A DNA stretch of 64,000 bases from Shimia sp. SK013. GTDB lineage: Bacteria > Pseudomonadota > Alphaproteobacteria > Rhodobacterales > Rhodobacteraceae. The position numbers were made by a program, and so were the translations under genes. Under the pieces are notes generated by a model. It saw nothing but the letters and a program-made list of their open reading frames with translations. It ran no database searches and was not told the origin of the DNA. Position 1 is the first letter of the stretch. Each line of letters opens with the position of its first letter. The stretch covers positions 1 through 64,000 of the forward strand of contig NZ_LAJH01000026.1 of the NCBI RefSeq assembly GCF_001292625.1, given 5' to 3'. This document shows positions 27,649-36,648 of the stretch, piece by piece.

Positions 27649-28404
27649 ATGTTTGATCTGACAGGCAAAGTTGCCGTTATCACAGGCTCTAGCCGTGGTA
27701 TTGGTCGCGCGATTGCGGAGATGTACGCTAAAGCCGGCGCAAAAGTTGTGGTGTCGAGCCGAACAGCTGAAGCGTGTGAGCCAGTGGCCGAAGCGATCCG
27801 CGCCGATGGCGGCGAGGCGTTGGTTGTTCCCTGCAACGTGAGCCACCGTGCCGAAGTCGAAGGCCTGGTGGAAAAGACGTTGGCAGAATGGGGTCAAATT
27901 GACGTTCTGGTCTGCAACGCGGCAATCAATCCGGTCTTTGGCCCGTTGAGCAATCTGGATGACGAAGCCTTTGCCAAGATCATGACGGCCAACGTGCTGT
28001 CGCCGTTGCAGCTGTGCAATCTGGTTCTGCCGGGGATGGCGAAACGCGGTGGCGGCAATGTCGTGATCCTGTCGTCGATTTCTGGCATCACAGGCAACGC
28101 CGTGATTGGCGCCTACGGGATTTCCAAAGCCGCCGACGCGTCGTTGGCACGCAACTTGGCTGTGGAGTGGGGCCCCAAAGGCATCCGCGTGAACGCGATT
28201 GCACCGGGCCTGATCAAAACCGATTTCGCCCGCGCACTTTGGGAAAACCCTGAGTACCTGGCCAAGGTCGAGCAGCAAAATCCGCTGCGCCGCATTGGTC
28301 AGCCTGATGACATCGCAGGGACAGCTTTGTTCCTAGCGACTGACGCCAGTGCCTACATCACTGGGCAGACCATCGTTGCAGATGGCGGCGAGACAATTTG
28401 CTAA
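27649..28404 (+). CDS. Short-chain dehydrogenase/reductase
   Basis: NAD(P)-dependent classical SDR, 251 residues. Seen: cofactor motif TGSSRGIG, the NNAG equivalent CNAAINP, catalytic Ser in LSSISG and Tyr-Lys in YGISK, and the C-terminal TGQTIVADGG. The ATG at 27649 has GGGAGG 6 nt upstream. It opens the plus-strand operon (SDR, fused hydratase/dehydrogenase, two acyl-CoA dehydrogenases), so it probably handles a hydroxy- or oxo-acyl intermediate; family resemblance to FabG-like and quinuclidinone-type reductases does not fix the substrate. Confidence 0.9.
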   Translation: MFDLTGKVAVITGSSRGIGRAIAEMYAKAGAKVVVSSRTAEACEPVAEAIRADGGEALVVPCNVSHRAEVEGLVEKTLAEWGQIDVLVCNAAINPVFGPLSNLDDEAFAKIMTANVLSPLQLCNLVLPGMAKRGGGNVVILSSISGITGNAVIGAYGISKAADASLARNLAVEWGPKGIRVNAIAPGLIKTDFARALWENPEYLAKVEQQNPLRRIGQPDDIAGTALFLATDASAYITGQTIVADGGETIC

Positions 28405-28425
28405 GAAATTTGAGGGAGATACGAT

Positions 28426-30513
28426 ATGAGCGATAATCAAGTTGTCAGCGTTGAATATGTGGGCGATGTTGCCCTTATTTGCATCGACAATCCGCCAGTA
28501 AACGCGGGCAGCGCCGCCATGCGCCAAGGGCTGCAAAAGGCGGTCGCCGATGTGAACGCAGAAGGCAAAGCCAAGGCAATTGGTCTGTATTGCGCGGGCC
28601 GGACCTTTGTGGCCGGAGCAGACATTTCCGAGTTTGGAAAACCGCCGCAGATGCCGATGATGCCTGACCTTTATAACGAGGTCGAAGCCTCTGTTGTGCC
28701 GCTGGTCGCCGTCATTCACGGCACCGCTCTGGGTGGTGGTCTGGAATTGGCTGTGTCGTGTCATGCCCGCGTTGCGGTTCCGGCCGCCCGCGTTGGTCTG
28801 CCGGAAATCCACTTGGGTCTGTTGCCCGGGGCCGGTGGCACGCAGCGTGTGTCGCGCCTTGCAGGTATTCCCGTGGCGCTTGATCTGTCGCTGTCGGGTC
28901 GTCAGATGCCCGCCAAGGAAGCGCTTGAGGCCGGTATTGTTGACCGCATTGAAGATGGCGCGCCTCGCGAGATTGCGCTTGCGGCCGCACAAGAGGTCGC
29001 CGCTGGCACATTGCCAACCCGCGTGACCCGCGACATCGAGACGAAGGCAGATGATGCAGCGATTGAAGCGGCCAAAGCGATGGTGGCCAAGAAAGCACCT
29101 GGCCTGAATGCGCCGGTGCAGGCAATCAAGGCGGTTGCGGCATCGACCTTGCCGTTTGACAAAGGTCTCGCTGCTGAGCGTGCGGCGTTCATGGCCTGCT
29201 TGGGCACCGATGAATCCCGCGGCATGATCCACGCGTTCTTTGGCGAACGTGCGGTCGCGAACATCCCGGAAAAGAAAGAAACCCCCCGTGATGTTCAGTC
29301 GTTGGGCGTGATTGGCGGCGGCACCATGGGGTCGGGCATTTCGACCTCTGCGTTGATGGCGGGTCTGCCTGTGACGCTGATTGAAGTCTCGCAAGAGGGT
29401 TTGGATCGCGGTGTGGCGACGATCACCGGCAATCTGGCCGGCGCAGTGAAGCGCGGCAAAATGTCGGAAGCTAAGCGTGACGCGGCATTGGCGAACCTGA
29501 CGGCATCGACTGACATGAACGCGCTAAGCGAAGTGGACCTTGTGATCGAGGCAGTGTTTGAGAAGATGGAGATCAAGAAAGAGATCTTTGGCAAGCTCGA
29601 CAGCATCTGCAAAGAGCGTGCCATTCTGGCCTCCAACACCAGCTATCTCGACATTAACGAGATTGCCGCGATGACCAACCGTCCGCAGGACGTGTTGGGT
29701 CTGCACTTCTTCTCGCCTGCGCATATCATGCGCCTGCTCGAAGTTGTGGTGGGTGAAAAGACTGATCCTGCCGTGGTTGCGACGGGTTTTGCCTTGGCAA
29801 AACGCATGAAAAAGGTCGGCGTGCGCGCAGGCGTTTGCGATGGTTTCATTGGCAACCGTATTCTTGGACACTACCTGAAGGTGGCAAGCTATCTGGTGCT
29901 TGATGGAGCGCATCCCGATCAGGTGGACAGCGCGCTGGAAGGCTTTGGCTTTGCAATGGGGCCGCACCGCGTGGGCGATCTGGCCGGGCTGGACATTGGC
30001 TATATGACACGCAAACGGCTTGAGGCGACACGCCCTGCCGAGGAACGGTATGGTGGTGCGATTGCCGACCGTCTGAGCGAAAATGGCTGGAATGGGCGCA
30101 AGACGGCTAAAGGCTATTACGTCTACGAGGGTCGTGAGACGTTGACCAACCCCGATCTGAACGGGATCATTGATGACGTGCGAGCCGAAGCTGGTATCAC
30201 GCCCAAAACGTTCACGGATGAGGACATCGTGGATCGTTATATGACGGCGATGATTTCCGAGGCGGCGCGGGTTCTGGAAGACGGTATTGCGCTGCGCCCC
30301 GTGGATGTCGATGTTGTGTTTTTGATGGGGTACGGCTTCCCGCGTCACCGTGGCGGGCCGCTCTGTTATGCGGATACCATTGGCGCCAAGAAACTTGTCG
30401 CGCGCATTGAAGCCTACGCCAAGGAAGACGCGCATTACTGGAAAGTGCCTGCGTTGTTGCAAAAGATGGCAGACGAGGGCGGCAGCTTTGACAAAATGAA
30501 TAAGGGGAAGTGA
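28426..30513 (+). CDS. Fused enoyl-CoA hydratase / 3-hydroxyacyl-CoA dehydrogenase
   Basis: Bifunctional beta-oxidation enzyme, 695 residues. The N-terminal crotonase domain (about 1-190) shows HGTALGGGLELAVSCHARVA and the second catalytic Glu in LPEIHLGLLPGAGGTQR. The 3-hydroxyacyl-CoA dehydrogenase part (about 290-690) has the NAD motif GVIGGGTMGSGI, the catalytic His region in LGLHFFSPAH and the C-terminal helical domain (GFPRHRGGP). It is the PimF/peroxisomal multifunctional-enzyme arrangement, without a thiolase domain. GAGGGAG lies before the ATG. The two acyl-CoA dehydrogenases follow at 4 and 2 nt. Confidence 0.95.
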   Translation: MSDNQVVSVEYVGDVALICIDNPPVNAGSAAMRQGLQKAVADVNAEGKAKAIGLYCAGRTFVAGADISEFGKPPQMPMMPDLYNEVEASVVPLVAVIHGTALGGGLELAVSCHARVAVPAARVGLPEIHLGLLPGAGGTQRVSRLAGIPVALDLSLSGRQMPAKEALEAGIVDRIEDGAPREIALAAAQEVAAGTLPTRVTRDIETKADDAAIEAAKAMVAKKAPGLNAPVQAIKAVAASTLPFDKGLAAERAAFMACLGTDESRGMIHAFFGERAVANIPEKKETPRDVQSLGVIGGGTMGSGISTSALMAGLPVTLIEVSQEGLDRGVATITGNLAGAVKRGKMSEAKRDAALANLTASTDMNALSEVDLVIEAVFEKMEIKKEIFGKLDSICKERAILASNTSYLDINEIAAMTNRPQDVLGLHFFSPAHIMRLLEVVVGEKTDPAVVATGFALAKRMKKVGVRAGVCDGFIGNRILGHYLKVASYLVLDGAHPDQVDSALEGFGFAMGPHRVGDLAGLDIGYMTRKRLEATRPAEERYGGAIADRLSENGWNGRKTAKGYYVYEGRETLTNPDLNGIIDDVRAEAGITPKTFTDEDIVDRYMTAMISEAARVLEDGIALRPVDVDVVFLMGYGFPRHRGGPLCYADTIGAKKLVARIEAYAKEDAHYWKVPALLQKMADEGGSFDKMNKGK

Positions 30514-30517
30514 TCCA

Positions 30518-31705
30518 ATGGACCTGAGTTATTCAGCAGAGGACCTCGCGTTTCGCGATGAGGTCCGCGCCTATCTGGCGGAAAACCTGCCTGAGCGTAT
30601 CAGCGATGTGGTGCGCTCTGGTGCAGAGTTGACCAAGGAAATTATTGAAGAATGGCATGCCATTTTGAACAAGCGTGGCTGGCTCGCGACGATTTGGCCC
30701 AAAGAGTTTGGCGGGCCGGGTTGGAGCCCGGTACAAAAGCATATCTTCGAAGAAGAATGCTGTCGCGCCTATGCGCCGCGTATTGTGCCGTTTGGCCTGA
30801 GTATGCTGGGGCCTGTGTTGCAGGTGTTCGGCTCAAAGGAGCAGCAAGATCATTACCTGCCGCGCATTCTGGACGGCACCGACTGGTGGTGTCAGGGCTA
30901 TTCCGAGCCGGGGGCCGGATCGGACTTGGCGTCGCTCAAGACCCGCGCGGTACGCGATGGTGATGAGTGGGTGATCAACGGTCAGAAGACGTGGACCACA
31001 TTGGGCCAGTTCGCCGACTGGATTTTCTGCCTGTGCCGCACCGATCCGGACGCCAAGAACCAGGAAGGCATCAGCTTTATCCTTGTGGATATGGCGACGC
31101 CGGGTATCGAAGTGCGTCCGATCAAGCTGATCGAAGGTGGATATGAGGTGAACGAGATCTTCTTTACCGACGTGCGGGTGCCGATTGGCAATCTTGTTGG
31201 CAAGGAAAACAAAGGCTGGACGATTGCCAAATTTCTGCTGACCCATGAGCGGACCGGTATTGCCGGTGTGGGCTTCTCGATGCAGGCGCTTGAGGAAGTG
31301 AAAGCGATTGCGCGCAAGACCATGCGCGGCGGCAAGTCGCTGATCGAAGATCCGTTGTTTGCGGCGCGTGTCGCACAGGCCGAGATCGACCTTGAGGCGA
31401 TGAAAATCACCAACCTGCGGATGTTGTTCAAAGCACAAGAACAGGGTGCACCAGGACCGGAAACATCGCTTTTGAAGATCAAAGGCACGGTGATCAATCA
31501 AGAACTCAAAGACCTCGCACGTCGCGCGTTGGGTCCGGCGGCGGCGCCGTTCCCCGGCCATGTCACCGAGGGCAACCTGATGTTTGGCCCAGCCGATACC
31601 GAACACAATGCGGCGCGGTATTTCAACAACCGTAAAACCTCGATTTTCGGTGGGTCTAACGAGATCCAGCGCAATATCGTGACCAAGACCATGCTGGAGC
31701 TGTAA
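30518..31705 (+). CDS. Acyl-CoA dehydrogenase, large-subunit type
   Basis: FAD enzyme that oxidises acyl-CoA to 2-enoyl-CoA; 395 residues. Seen: WCQGYSEPGAGSDLASL flavin/substrate loop, the INGQKTWTT segment, and the C-terminal TSIFGGSNEIQRNI signature. It resembles large subunits such as PimC of pimeloyl-CoA dehydrogenase. A second, shorter dehydrogenase starts 2 nt after its stop, and such pairs often form heterotetramers with one full active site between subunits. Substrate length is not determinable. The start is the ATG at 30518 with AAGGGGAAG upstream. Confidence 0.93.
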   Translation: MDLSYSAEDLAFRDEVRAYLAENLPERISDVVRSGAELTKEIIEEWHAILNKRGWLATIWPKEFGGPGWSPVQKHIFEEECCRAYAPRIVPFGLSMLGPVLQVFGSKEQQDHYLPRILDGTDWWCQGYSEPGAGSDLASLKTRAVRDGDEWVINGQKTWTTLGQFADWIFCLCRTDPDAKNQEGISFILVDMATPGIEVRPIKLIEGGYEVNEIFFTDVRVPIGNLVGKENKGWTIAKFLLTHERTGIAGVGFSMQALEEVKAIARKTMRGGKSLIEDPLFAARVAQAEIDLEAMKITNLRMLFKAQEQGAPGPETSLLKIKGTVINQELKDLARRALGPAAAPFPGHVTEGNLMFGPADTEHNAARYFNNRKTSIFGGSNEIQRNIVTKTMLEL

Positions 31706-31707
31706 CG

Positions 31708-32778
31708 ATGGATTTCAATCTGACTGAAGACCGTCAAATGCTGGCGGACACGTTGAACCGGTTCCTTGGCGAGCAGTACCCTGTCGAGCACCGCATCAAG
31801 GTGGCATATGACGCACCCTACCATGATCCTGCGAAGTGGGATCAACTGGTAGAGTTGGGTGCGCTTTATGCATTGGCACCCGAAGACGCCGGAGGCATGG
31901 GCGGTACGGGATTTGATATTTCCGTGGTGTTCGAAGCGCTTGGGAAGACATTGACGCCGGAACCTGTGCTTGGTGCGCTGATGGCCTCGCGACTTTTGGC
32001 GGCGGCAGGCGCGGATCAGGACGCGTTGCTGACTGGGGCAACCAAATACGCCGTGGGCATCACCGAAATCGACGCGCCGTATGAGTTGGACCAGATTGCC
32101 ACGCAGGCCACGGCCAAGGGCGACGGGTTCACCCTGTCGGGTCGCAAGTCGACCGTTTATGGAGGCCAGATCGCGGATGTGATCCTTATCGCGGCAAAAC
32201 ATGACGGCGGGTTGGGCGTTTTTGCGGTCAATGCGGCGGATGCCAATGTGACCGGCTACGGGATGATGGACGGTGGCGGTGCGGCAGAGATCCTGCTGGA
32301 TGATGTGTCTGCGACACTGGTGCTGGCCGATGCTGAGGCGGCGCTAAACGACGGGCTGAATGCGGGTATCGTCGCGCTTTGTGCCGAAGCCGTCGGCGCA
32401 ATGGAAGTCACCCATGCCACGACCGTTGAATACTTCAAACAGCGTAAGCAGTTTGGCGTGCCGATTGGCAAGTTCCAGGTGTTGCAGCACCGCGCGGTGG
32501 ATATGCTGACCGAGATCGAGCAGGCGCGCTCGATTGTGATCAAGGCGGCGGCCGAATTAGGCGGTGATGAAGCATCCAAATACGCCTCGATGGCCAAAAA
32601 CCTGATTGGTCGCGCGGCGCGTTTGATTGCCGAAGAAAGCATCCAAATGCACGGCGGTATCGCGATGACCTGGGAGTACTCGGTTAGTCACTATGCAAAA
32701 CGGTTGATCATGCTGGACGCGCAGTTGGGTGATACCGACTATCACCTGTCTCAAGTTATGAAGGTGAATGCGGCCTAA
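31708..32778 (+). CDS. Acyl-CoA dehydrogenase, small-subunit type
   Basis: Shorter acyl-CoA dehydrogenase relative, 356 residues. It keeps QRKQFGVPIGKFQVLQHR, where the Arg contacts FAD across the dimer, and the MHGGIAMTWEYSVSHYAKR C-terminal region, but its middle beta domain is reduced and the TEIDAPY segment replaces the usual TEPxAGSD flavin loop. This asymmetry with the preceding gene is what is seen in two-subunit dehydrogenases such as PimC/PimD. It probably acts as a complex with the upstream protein. Last gene of the plus-strand operon. Confidence 0.88.
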   Translation: MDFNLTEDRQMLADTLNRFLGEQYPVEHRIKVAYDAPYHDPAKWDQLVELGALYALAPEDAGGMGGTGFDISVVFEALGKTLTPEPVLGALMASRLLAAAGADQDALLTGATKYAVGITEIDAPYELDQIATQATAKGDGFTLSGRKSTVYGGQIADVILIAAKHDGGLGVFAVNAADANVTGYGMMDGGGAAEILLDDVSATLVLADAEAALNDGLNAGIVALCAEAVGAMEVTHATTVEYFKQRKQFGVPIGKFQVLQHRAVDMLTEIEQARSIVIKAAAELGGDEASKYASMAKNLIGRAARLIAEESIQMHGGIAMTWEYSVSHYAKRLIMLDAQLGDTDYHLSQVMKVNAA

Positions 32779-32841
32779 GGTTTTGCCGTTACGCGAGATG
32801 AGGCGGGCGTCTTCTGAAGGGAGGCGCTCGTTCTTGTTCTG

Positions 32842-33255
32842 CTAGCCAAGGAACAGCTGCACCAATGCCGTGTAATTCAACAAGATGTAGGGCAGGATCG
32901 CGAGGTTGGCGAAGATCACGACCGGAACGGACCAAAGCGCGAGGGTGAGCAGTGATCCTTCGAGCATGTAGATCACCGCAAGCGACAGAAAAACACTGAT
33001 GTACAGGTCGACGCCGATCTGGCGCCCCCAAAGAAATCCGTTGATCGTGCGCACAGACCGAAAGAAGTTCTCGACCTTGGTGGCGTAAAGCGAGAACCCG
33101 ACAAAAAGCACGAAGATGACGATTAGTGCGATCTTACCCAACGCGTAGCGTTCGGGCAGTGAAAACATCGCCTCACGGCCGCCGTAAATGACTGCGAAGC
33201 CACAGAATACACTATAAAATATCCAGAGCCGGTAGCGTAGCCAGAGTTTGAACAT
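32842..33255 (-). CDS. Conserved-looking membrane protein, unknown function
   Basis: A 137-residue protein with four predicted transmembrane helices (about 8-25, 40-60, 80-98, 103-133) and short Arg-rich loops (KLWLRYRLW at the start, VENFFRSVRTINGF between helices two and three). No enzymatic motif is visible and I do not recognise a family. GGGAGG lies 6 nt before the ATG. It follows the YHS-domain gene on the same strand (76-bp gap) and is convergent with the dehydrogenase operon, so it seems an insertion of unrelated genes into the beta-oxidation cluster. Confidence 0.72.
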   Translation of the reverse strand: MFKLWLRYRLWIFYSVFCGFAVIYGGREAMFSLPERYALGKIALIVIFVLFVGFSLYATKVENFFRSVRTINGFLWGRQIGVDLYISVFLSLAVIYMLEGSLLTLALWSVPVVIFANLAILPYILLNYTALVQLFLG

Positions 33256-33331
33256 GTGAGCCTCCCATTTGCGACAATGGAAGGCTCGCAGGATTGACTA
33301 AGCAATCAAGAAAAACGTGGCGGCAAGAAAG

Positions 33332-33787
33332 TCAGCCCAAAATGCCAGGCCAGTTGGCGAGGCCTTTGACGATGTTGCCGGGGACGTCCTCGCGCCAGAG
33401 TTTCTGGGCCTGAAGATTGTAGTTCAGATAAAGCTTGTCTTCATGGATAGTCCAGGCCTCCGGCACGGTGGGCGCGAGGTAGCCTTTTGACGCCGCATAG
33501 GCGCAATAGCCACCAAACACGGGGGCGAAAGCTTCGGGGTTTTCAAGGAATTTGGCCGCGTTTTGCGGCGTGGCGAAGTGCCAATTGGCAGAGTTCCATT
33601 CAACCACATTTGCACCAGAGCCCTCGACGGGTTTTCCGTCGTTGAAATAGGCCACGGGGTCATAGCCGTTGATGGCAGTCGGGTTCTGAAATACCTCGGG
33701 TTCAGCGGCCATGGCGGCTGGGGAAGTCAGGGCATAAGCGACAGGGGTGGCTGCAAAAAGGCCAAGGGCGGCGCGGCGTGTGATCAT
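33332..33787 (-). CDS. Exported YHS-domain protein
   Basis: A 151-residue protein with a Tat-like signal (MITRRAALGLFAATPVAYAL, cleavage near AMA-AEP at about residue 28). The mature part is a YHS-type domain: INGYDPVAYFNDGKPV, FATPQNAAKFLENPEAFAPVFGGYCAY and a terminal NWPGILG. YHS domains bind metal in several families, and this exported form occurs widely in marine Alphaproteobacteria without an assigned role. AGGAGG lies 7 nt before the ATG at 33787; an upstream in-frame start is rejected. Confidence 0.85.
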   Translation of the reverse strand: MITRRAALGLFAATPVAYALTSPAAMAAEPEVFQNPTAINGYDPVAYFNDGKPVEGSGANVVEWNSANWHFATPQNAAKFLENPEAFAPVFGGYCAYAASKGYLAPTVPEAWTIHEDKLYLNYNLQAQKLWREDVPGNIVKGLANWPGILG

Positions 33788-33875
33788 GTTCGGTCCTCCT
33801 ATTTCAGAAAGACTATAAGCAACGCTTGCCAGCTGTTGCACCCACTTGACCAGAGTGTGATCGGGGCGTGATCCG

Positions 33876-34634
33876 TCAACAGATGGGCACCAAGGCCGAG
33901 GGCAGATGCGTGACGATGCCCGATGTAATCTTGGCCTCGTTCAAAGTGATATCAAGGAGTGCCAAAAACAGGGACCCGATGAGGACAGCATAGCCATAGC
34001 CCCAATAGTCTTGGAAAAGGATGGTGTAAAACCAGTCGGTGCCGAACATGTAAATGGACGCGCTGACTACAAGGGCGATGCTGAGCAATACAAGGGGATA
34101 TACCAACATTGGCCCTTTGCCATTGCGGACAAACGTTGCTGCAAAGATGGCGGAAAATGCAGCCAAGTTGGTGCCAAGAAAGATTGCCACGTCCCGCAAC
34201 AGAGCGTTGGTTAGACTGTCGTATTTTCCCTTGATAGCACTTTCCAGTCGCTCGCGGACGGCATCGAACTTGGCGCTCTTTTCTTGCATGTAGGTTTGCA
34301 AGCCAGTGGCGATTTTGACTTCGGAATCATCTGCGTCGTCACATGCGCAGAGATTTGCGACTTGCTGGGCGACAAACAAATGTACGCCTTCGGAAAGCCC
34401 GGTTGATATCGCATCGCTGCGGGTTTTGAAGCGTTGTGAAAGCTTAGACAGACCTTCGGTGAGCGGCCCGTCGGTCAAATCGGGGAAACGCTCGGCGATG
34501 TCTTTTTGAATTTGTGCCTTGGTAAAGCTGAGGGCAGACTTTTTGATCAAGTCGGGCTGGTTGAGCACTAGGACCAGAAGTGCGGCCATAAAAAGCGCAC
34601 CGAGGGCGGCGAATATTCTGAACTTGAGGATCAT
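33876..34634 (-). CDS. Membrane protein of unknown function
   Basis: A 252-residue protein: an N-terminal membrane helix (about 5-24, FAALGALFMAALLVLVLN), a long soluble helical region (about 30-145) with a CACDDADDSE patch, then three further membrane helices (about 150-235). The helical soluble part has heptad-like spacing (KLSQRFKTRSDAIS). No family is recognised. The start is the ATG at 34634; an upstream extension runs through the thiolase terminator and is rejected. No strong ribosome binding site is seen. It lies between the YHS gene and the thiolase on the same strand. Confidence 0.68.
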   Translation of the reverse strand: MILKFRIFAALGALFMAALLVLVLNQPDLIKKSALSFTKAQIQKDIAERFPDLTDGPLTEGLSKLSQRFKTRSDAISTGLSEGVHLFVAQQVANLCACDDADDSEVKIATGLQTYMQEKSAKFDAVRERLESAIKGKYDSLTNALLRDVAIFLGTNLAAFSAIFAATFVRNGKGPMLVYPLVLLSIALVVSASIYMFGTDWFYTILFQDYWGYGYAVLIGSLFLALLDITLNEAKITSGIVTHLPSALVPIC

Positions 34635-34695
34635 TGGTGGCAGTCCCACAGCTTCTATCCCGCATAGGCTGTCAGTGTCGTTCGGAGACTTCAAC

Positions 34696-34725
34696 AAAAA
34701 AGGCGGCGCAAATGCACCGCCTTTT
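34696..34725 (-). terminator. Rho-independent terminator of the thiolase gene
   Basis: On the minus strand AAAAGGCGG pairs with CCGCCTTTT around an imperfect loop and is followed by further T, 19 nt after the thiolase stop. It isolates the maoC-thiolase unit from the membrane-protein gene downstream. Confidence 0.88.
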
Positions 34726-34743
34726 GGAATATTTATCAGGGGT

Positions 34744-35946
34744 TTACAGGACTTCGAAGAGTCCGGCTGCACCCATGCCGCCGCCGACGCACATGGTGCA
34801 GACGACGTATTTGGCGCCGCGGCGTTTGCCCTCGATCAGCGCATGACCAACCATGCGGGCTCCGGACATGCCATATGGGTGGCCCACCGAAATCGCGCCG
34901 CCATTGACGTTCAGGATCTCGTTAGGAATGCCCAACACACGGGCCGATTGCAGCACCTGACAGGCGAAGGCTTCGTTCAGCTCCCATAGGCCAATGTCGT
35001 CCATCTTGAGACCGTGCGCTTCAAGCAATTTTGGCACCGCGTAGATAGGACCAACGCCCATTTCATCTGGTTCCAGACCTGCAGCCATCACGCCAACATA
35101 GCGACCGAGAGGTTCAAGCCCCTGTTTTTCGGCCATTTTTGCTTCCATGATCACGGAAGCGGAGGCTCCGTCGGACAGTTGGCTGGCGTTACCGGCGGTT
35201 ATGAACTGGCCTTCTTTGACCTGCAGGCCGCCTTTGAACACAGGGTTCAGGCCTTGCAGGTTTTCCAGTGTCGTGGAGGCGCGGTTGCCTTCGTCCTTGG
35301 CCAGAGTGACCTCCTTGAAGGAGATCTCTTTGGTTTCGCGGTCCATCACGCCCATGGTCGAGGTCAGGGGAACAATTTCGTCGTCAAACTTGCCGGCGTC
35401 TTGGGCGGCGGCGGTGCGTTGCTGAGATTGCAGCGCGTAGGCGTCCTGATCTTCGCGGGTCACGCCGTAACGCGCAGCGACGATTTCAGCCGTTTCCAGC
35501 ATCGACATATAAAGCTCTGGTTTGTGTTCCTTGATCCAAGGGTCACCAGCGCGGTCCATGCGCATTTTTTCGTTTTGGACCAGAGAGATAGACTCAACTC
35601 CGCCACCAATGGCAACGTCCATGCCGTCGTGCACAACCTGTTTGGCAGCCGTCGCAATCGCCATCATGCCCGAGGCACACTGGCGGTCTAGCGACATGCC
35701 AGCCACGGTCACGGGCAGGCCCGCGCGAATGGCGGCCTGACGGGCGATGTTGCCGCCGGACGCGCCTTGTTGAAGGGCTGCACCGATGACGCAATCCTGC
35801 ACTTCGTGGCCTTCAAGACCGGCGCGGGAAACGGCGTTTTTAACGGCGTGGCCGATCAGTTCCTGAGGCTGTGTGTTGTTAAAAGCACCGCGGTAAGCTT
35901 TGCCAATAGGCGTGCGGGCGGTGGAGACGATAAGGGCGTCGCGCAT
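34744..35946 (-). CDS. Acetyl-CoA acyltransferase (thiolase)
   Basis: Thiolase that cleaves 3-oxoacyl-CoA with CoA to acetyl-CoA and a shortened acyl-CoA; 400 residues. Seen: nucleophile Cys90 in [30 protein letters not shown] with the catalytic His, and the second Cys in [13 protein letters not shown]. It fits the PimB/FadA role in the cluster rather than a biosynthetic acetoacetyl-CoA thiolase, though sequence alone cannot exclude the latter. It follows maoC by 91 bp on the same strand and has its own terminator. Confidence 0.95.
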   Translation of the reverse strand: MRDALIVSTARTPIGKAYRGAFNNTQPQELIGHAVKNAVSRAGLEGHEVQDCVIGAALQQGASGGNIARQAAIRAGLPVTVAGMSLDRQCASGMMAIATAAKQVVHDGMDVAIGGGVESISLVQNEKMRMDRAGDPWIKEHKPELYMSMLETAEIVAARYGVTREDQDAYALQSQQRTAAAQDAGKFDDEIVPLTSTMGVMDRETKEISFKEVTLAKDEGNRASTTLENLQGLNPVFKGGLQVKEGQFITAGNASQLSDGASASVIMEAKMAEKQGLEPLGRYVGVMAAGLEPDEMGVGPIYAVPKLLEAHGLKMDDIGLWELNEAFACQVLQSARVLGIPNEILNVNGGAISVGHPYGMSGARMVGHALIEGKRRGAKYVVCTMCVGGGMGAAGLFEVL

Positions 35947-35977
35947 CTAAATAGTCCTGTTTTTCACGTTCTGTATG

Positions 35978-36010
35978 ACGGTGGTATCACGTCGGTATTG
36001 CGTCGGTGGC
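35978..36010 (+). repeat. 11-nt tandem repeat, locus A
   Basis: Three 11-nt units: ACGGTGGTATC, ACGTCGGTATT, GCGTCGGTGGC (35978-36010), in the gap between maoC and thiolase. The same unit recurs about 20 kb away after ruvB. Confidence 0.6.
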
Positions 36011-36013
36011 GAT

Positions 36014-36031
36014 GCGTCCCGTTCGGGACGC
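36014..36031. promoter_or_regulatory. Compact hairpin between maoC and thiolase genes
   Basis: GCGTCCCG and CGGGACGC separated by TT, 7 nt past the maoC stop. No T tract follows on the minus strand, so it is more likely an mRNA processing or stability element than a terminator. Confidence 0.4.
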
Positions 36032-36037
36032 AACGTC

Positions 36038-36520
36038 CTAGCCTGCTTTCTTGAGGGGTTCTTCGGCGTTTTCGAAACGCAGGTTCTTCCACTGGGCGAT
36101 CAGCGCGGGTTTGTCTTCGCCGCGGATTTCCACGGTGACGTTCCATTGCATCTCGATCACGCCGGGTTGTGGTTCGGCATATTTCGCCAGAGTAAAGCGG
36201 CCACGGATTTCGGCGCCGGCGCGAACTGGGGCCACAAAGCGGACTTTGTCAAAGCCGTAGTTCACACCGGTGGATTCGGCTTCGGTACGCGGAACTGCAT
36301 CAGCGATCATTTGCGAGAGCAGCGACAGCGTCAGGAAGCCGTGTGCGATGGTGCCGCCGAACTGGCTGGCTTTGGCGGCTTCTGGGTCTGTGTGAATATA
36401 CTGGTTGTCGCCGGTGGCTTTGGCGAAGGCGTCGATCATGGCCTGATCAATTGTGACCCACTTGGACAGACCGTATTCGCAGCCAACACCGTCTTTGAGC
36501 TTAAGAATTCTCGAAATCAT
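36038..36520 (-). CDS. MaoC-type (R)-specific enoyl-CoA hydratase
   Basis: Single hot-dog-fold hydratase of 160 residues. The hydratase-2 motif is seen in DAFAKATGDNQYIHTDPEAA (catalytic Asp and His), followed by GGTIAHGFLTLSLLS and NYGFDKVRFVAPVRAG. It hydrates 2-enoyl-CoA with R stereochemistry, so it could provide an alternative to the fused hydratase or handle a branched or oxidised intermediate. GGAGGA is 7 nt before the ATG at 36520. Two IclR-type palindromes lie within 130 bp upstream; the thiolase follows in the same direction. Confidence 0.9.
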   Translation of the reverse strand: MISRILKLKDGVGCEYGLSKWVTIDQAMIDAFAKATGDNQYIHTDPEAAKASQFGGTIAHGFLTLSLLSQMIADAVPRTEAESTGVNYGFDKVRFVAPVRAGAEIRGRFTLAKYAEPQPGVIEMQWNVTVEIRGEDKPALIAQWKNLRFENAEEPLKKAG

Positions 36521-36553
36521 CTTGTGTCCTCCCAACATGGCTCTCGCCAATAA

Positions 36554-36568
36554 TTTCGCTATGCGGAA
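36554..36568. promoter_or_regulatory. Candidate IclR operator, site 3
   Basis: TTTCGC-TAT-GCGGAA, one mismatch from a perfect palindrome, 34-48 bp upstream of the maoC start. A further TTCCGC half-site follows at 36574-36579. Confidence 0.55.
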
Positions 36569-36633
36569 ACACGTTCCGCGACTTGCGGGCAGGAAACCGG
36601 ATTCGCAGAGCTGTGTCAACTTGCGGAACGTTA

Positions 36634-36648
36634 TTCCGCTATGCGGAA
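36634..36648. promoter_or_regulatory. Candidate IclR operator, site 4
   Basis: Perfect TTCCGC-TAT-GCGGAA, 114-128 bp upstream of maoC. An extra GCGGAA half-site lies at 36623-36628. The 80-bp distance to site 3 would allow looping by a tetramer. Confidence 0.6.
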
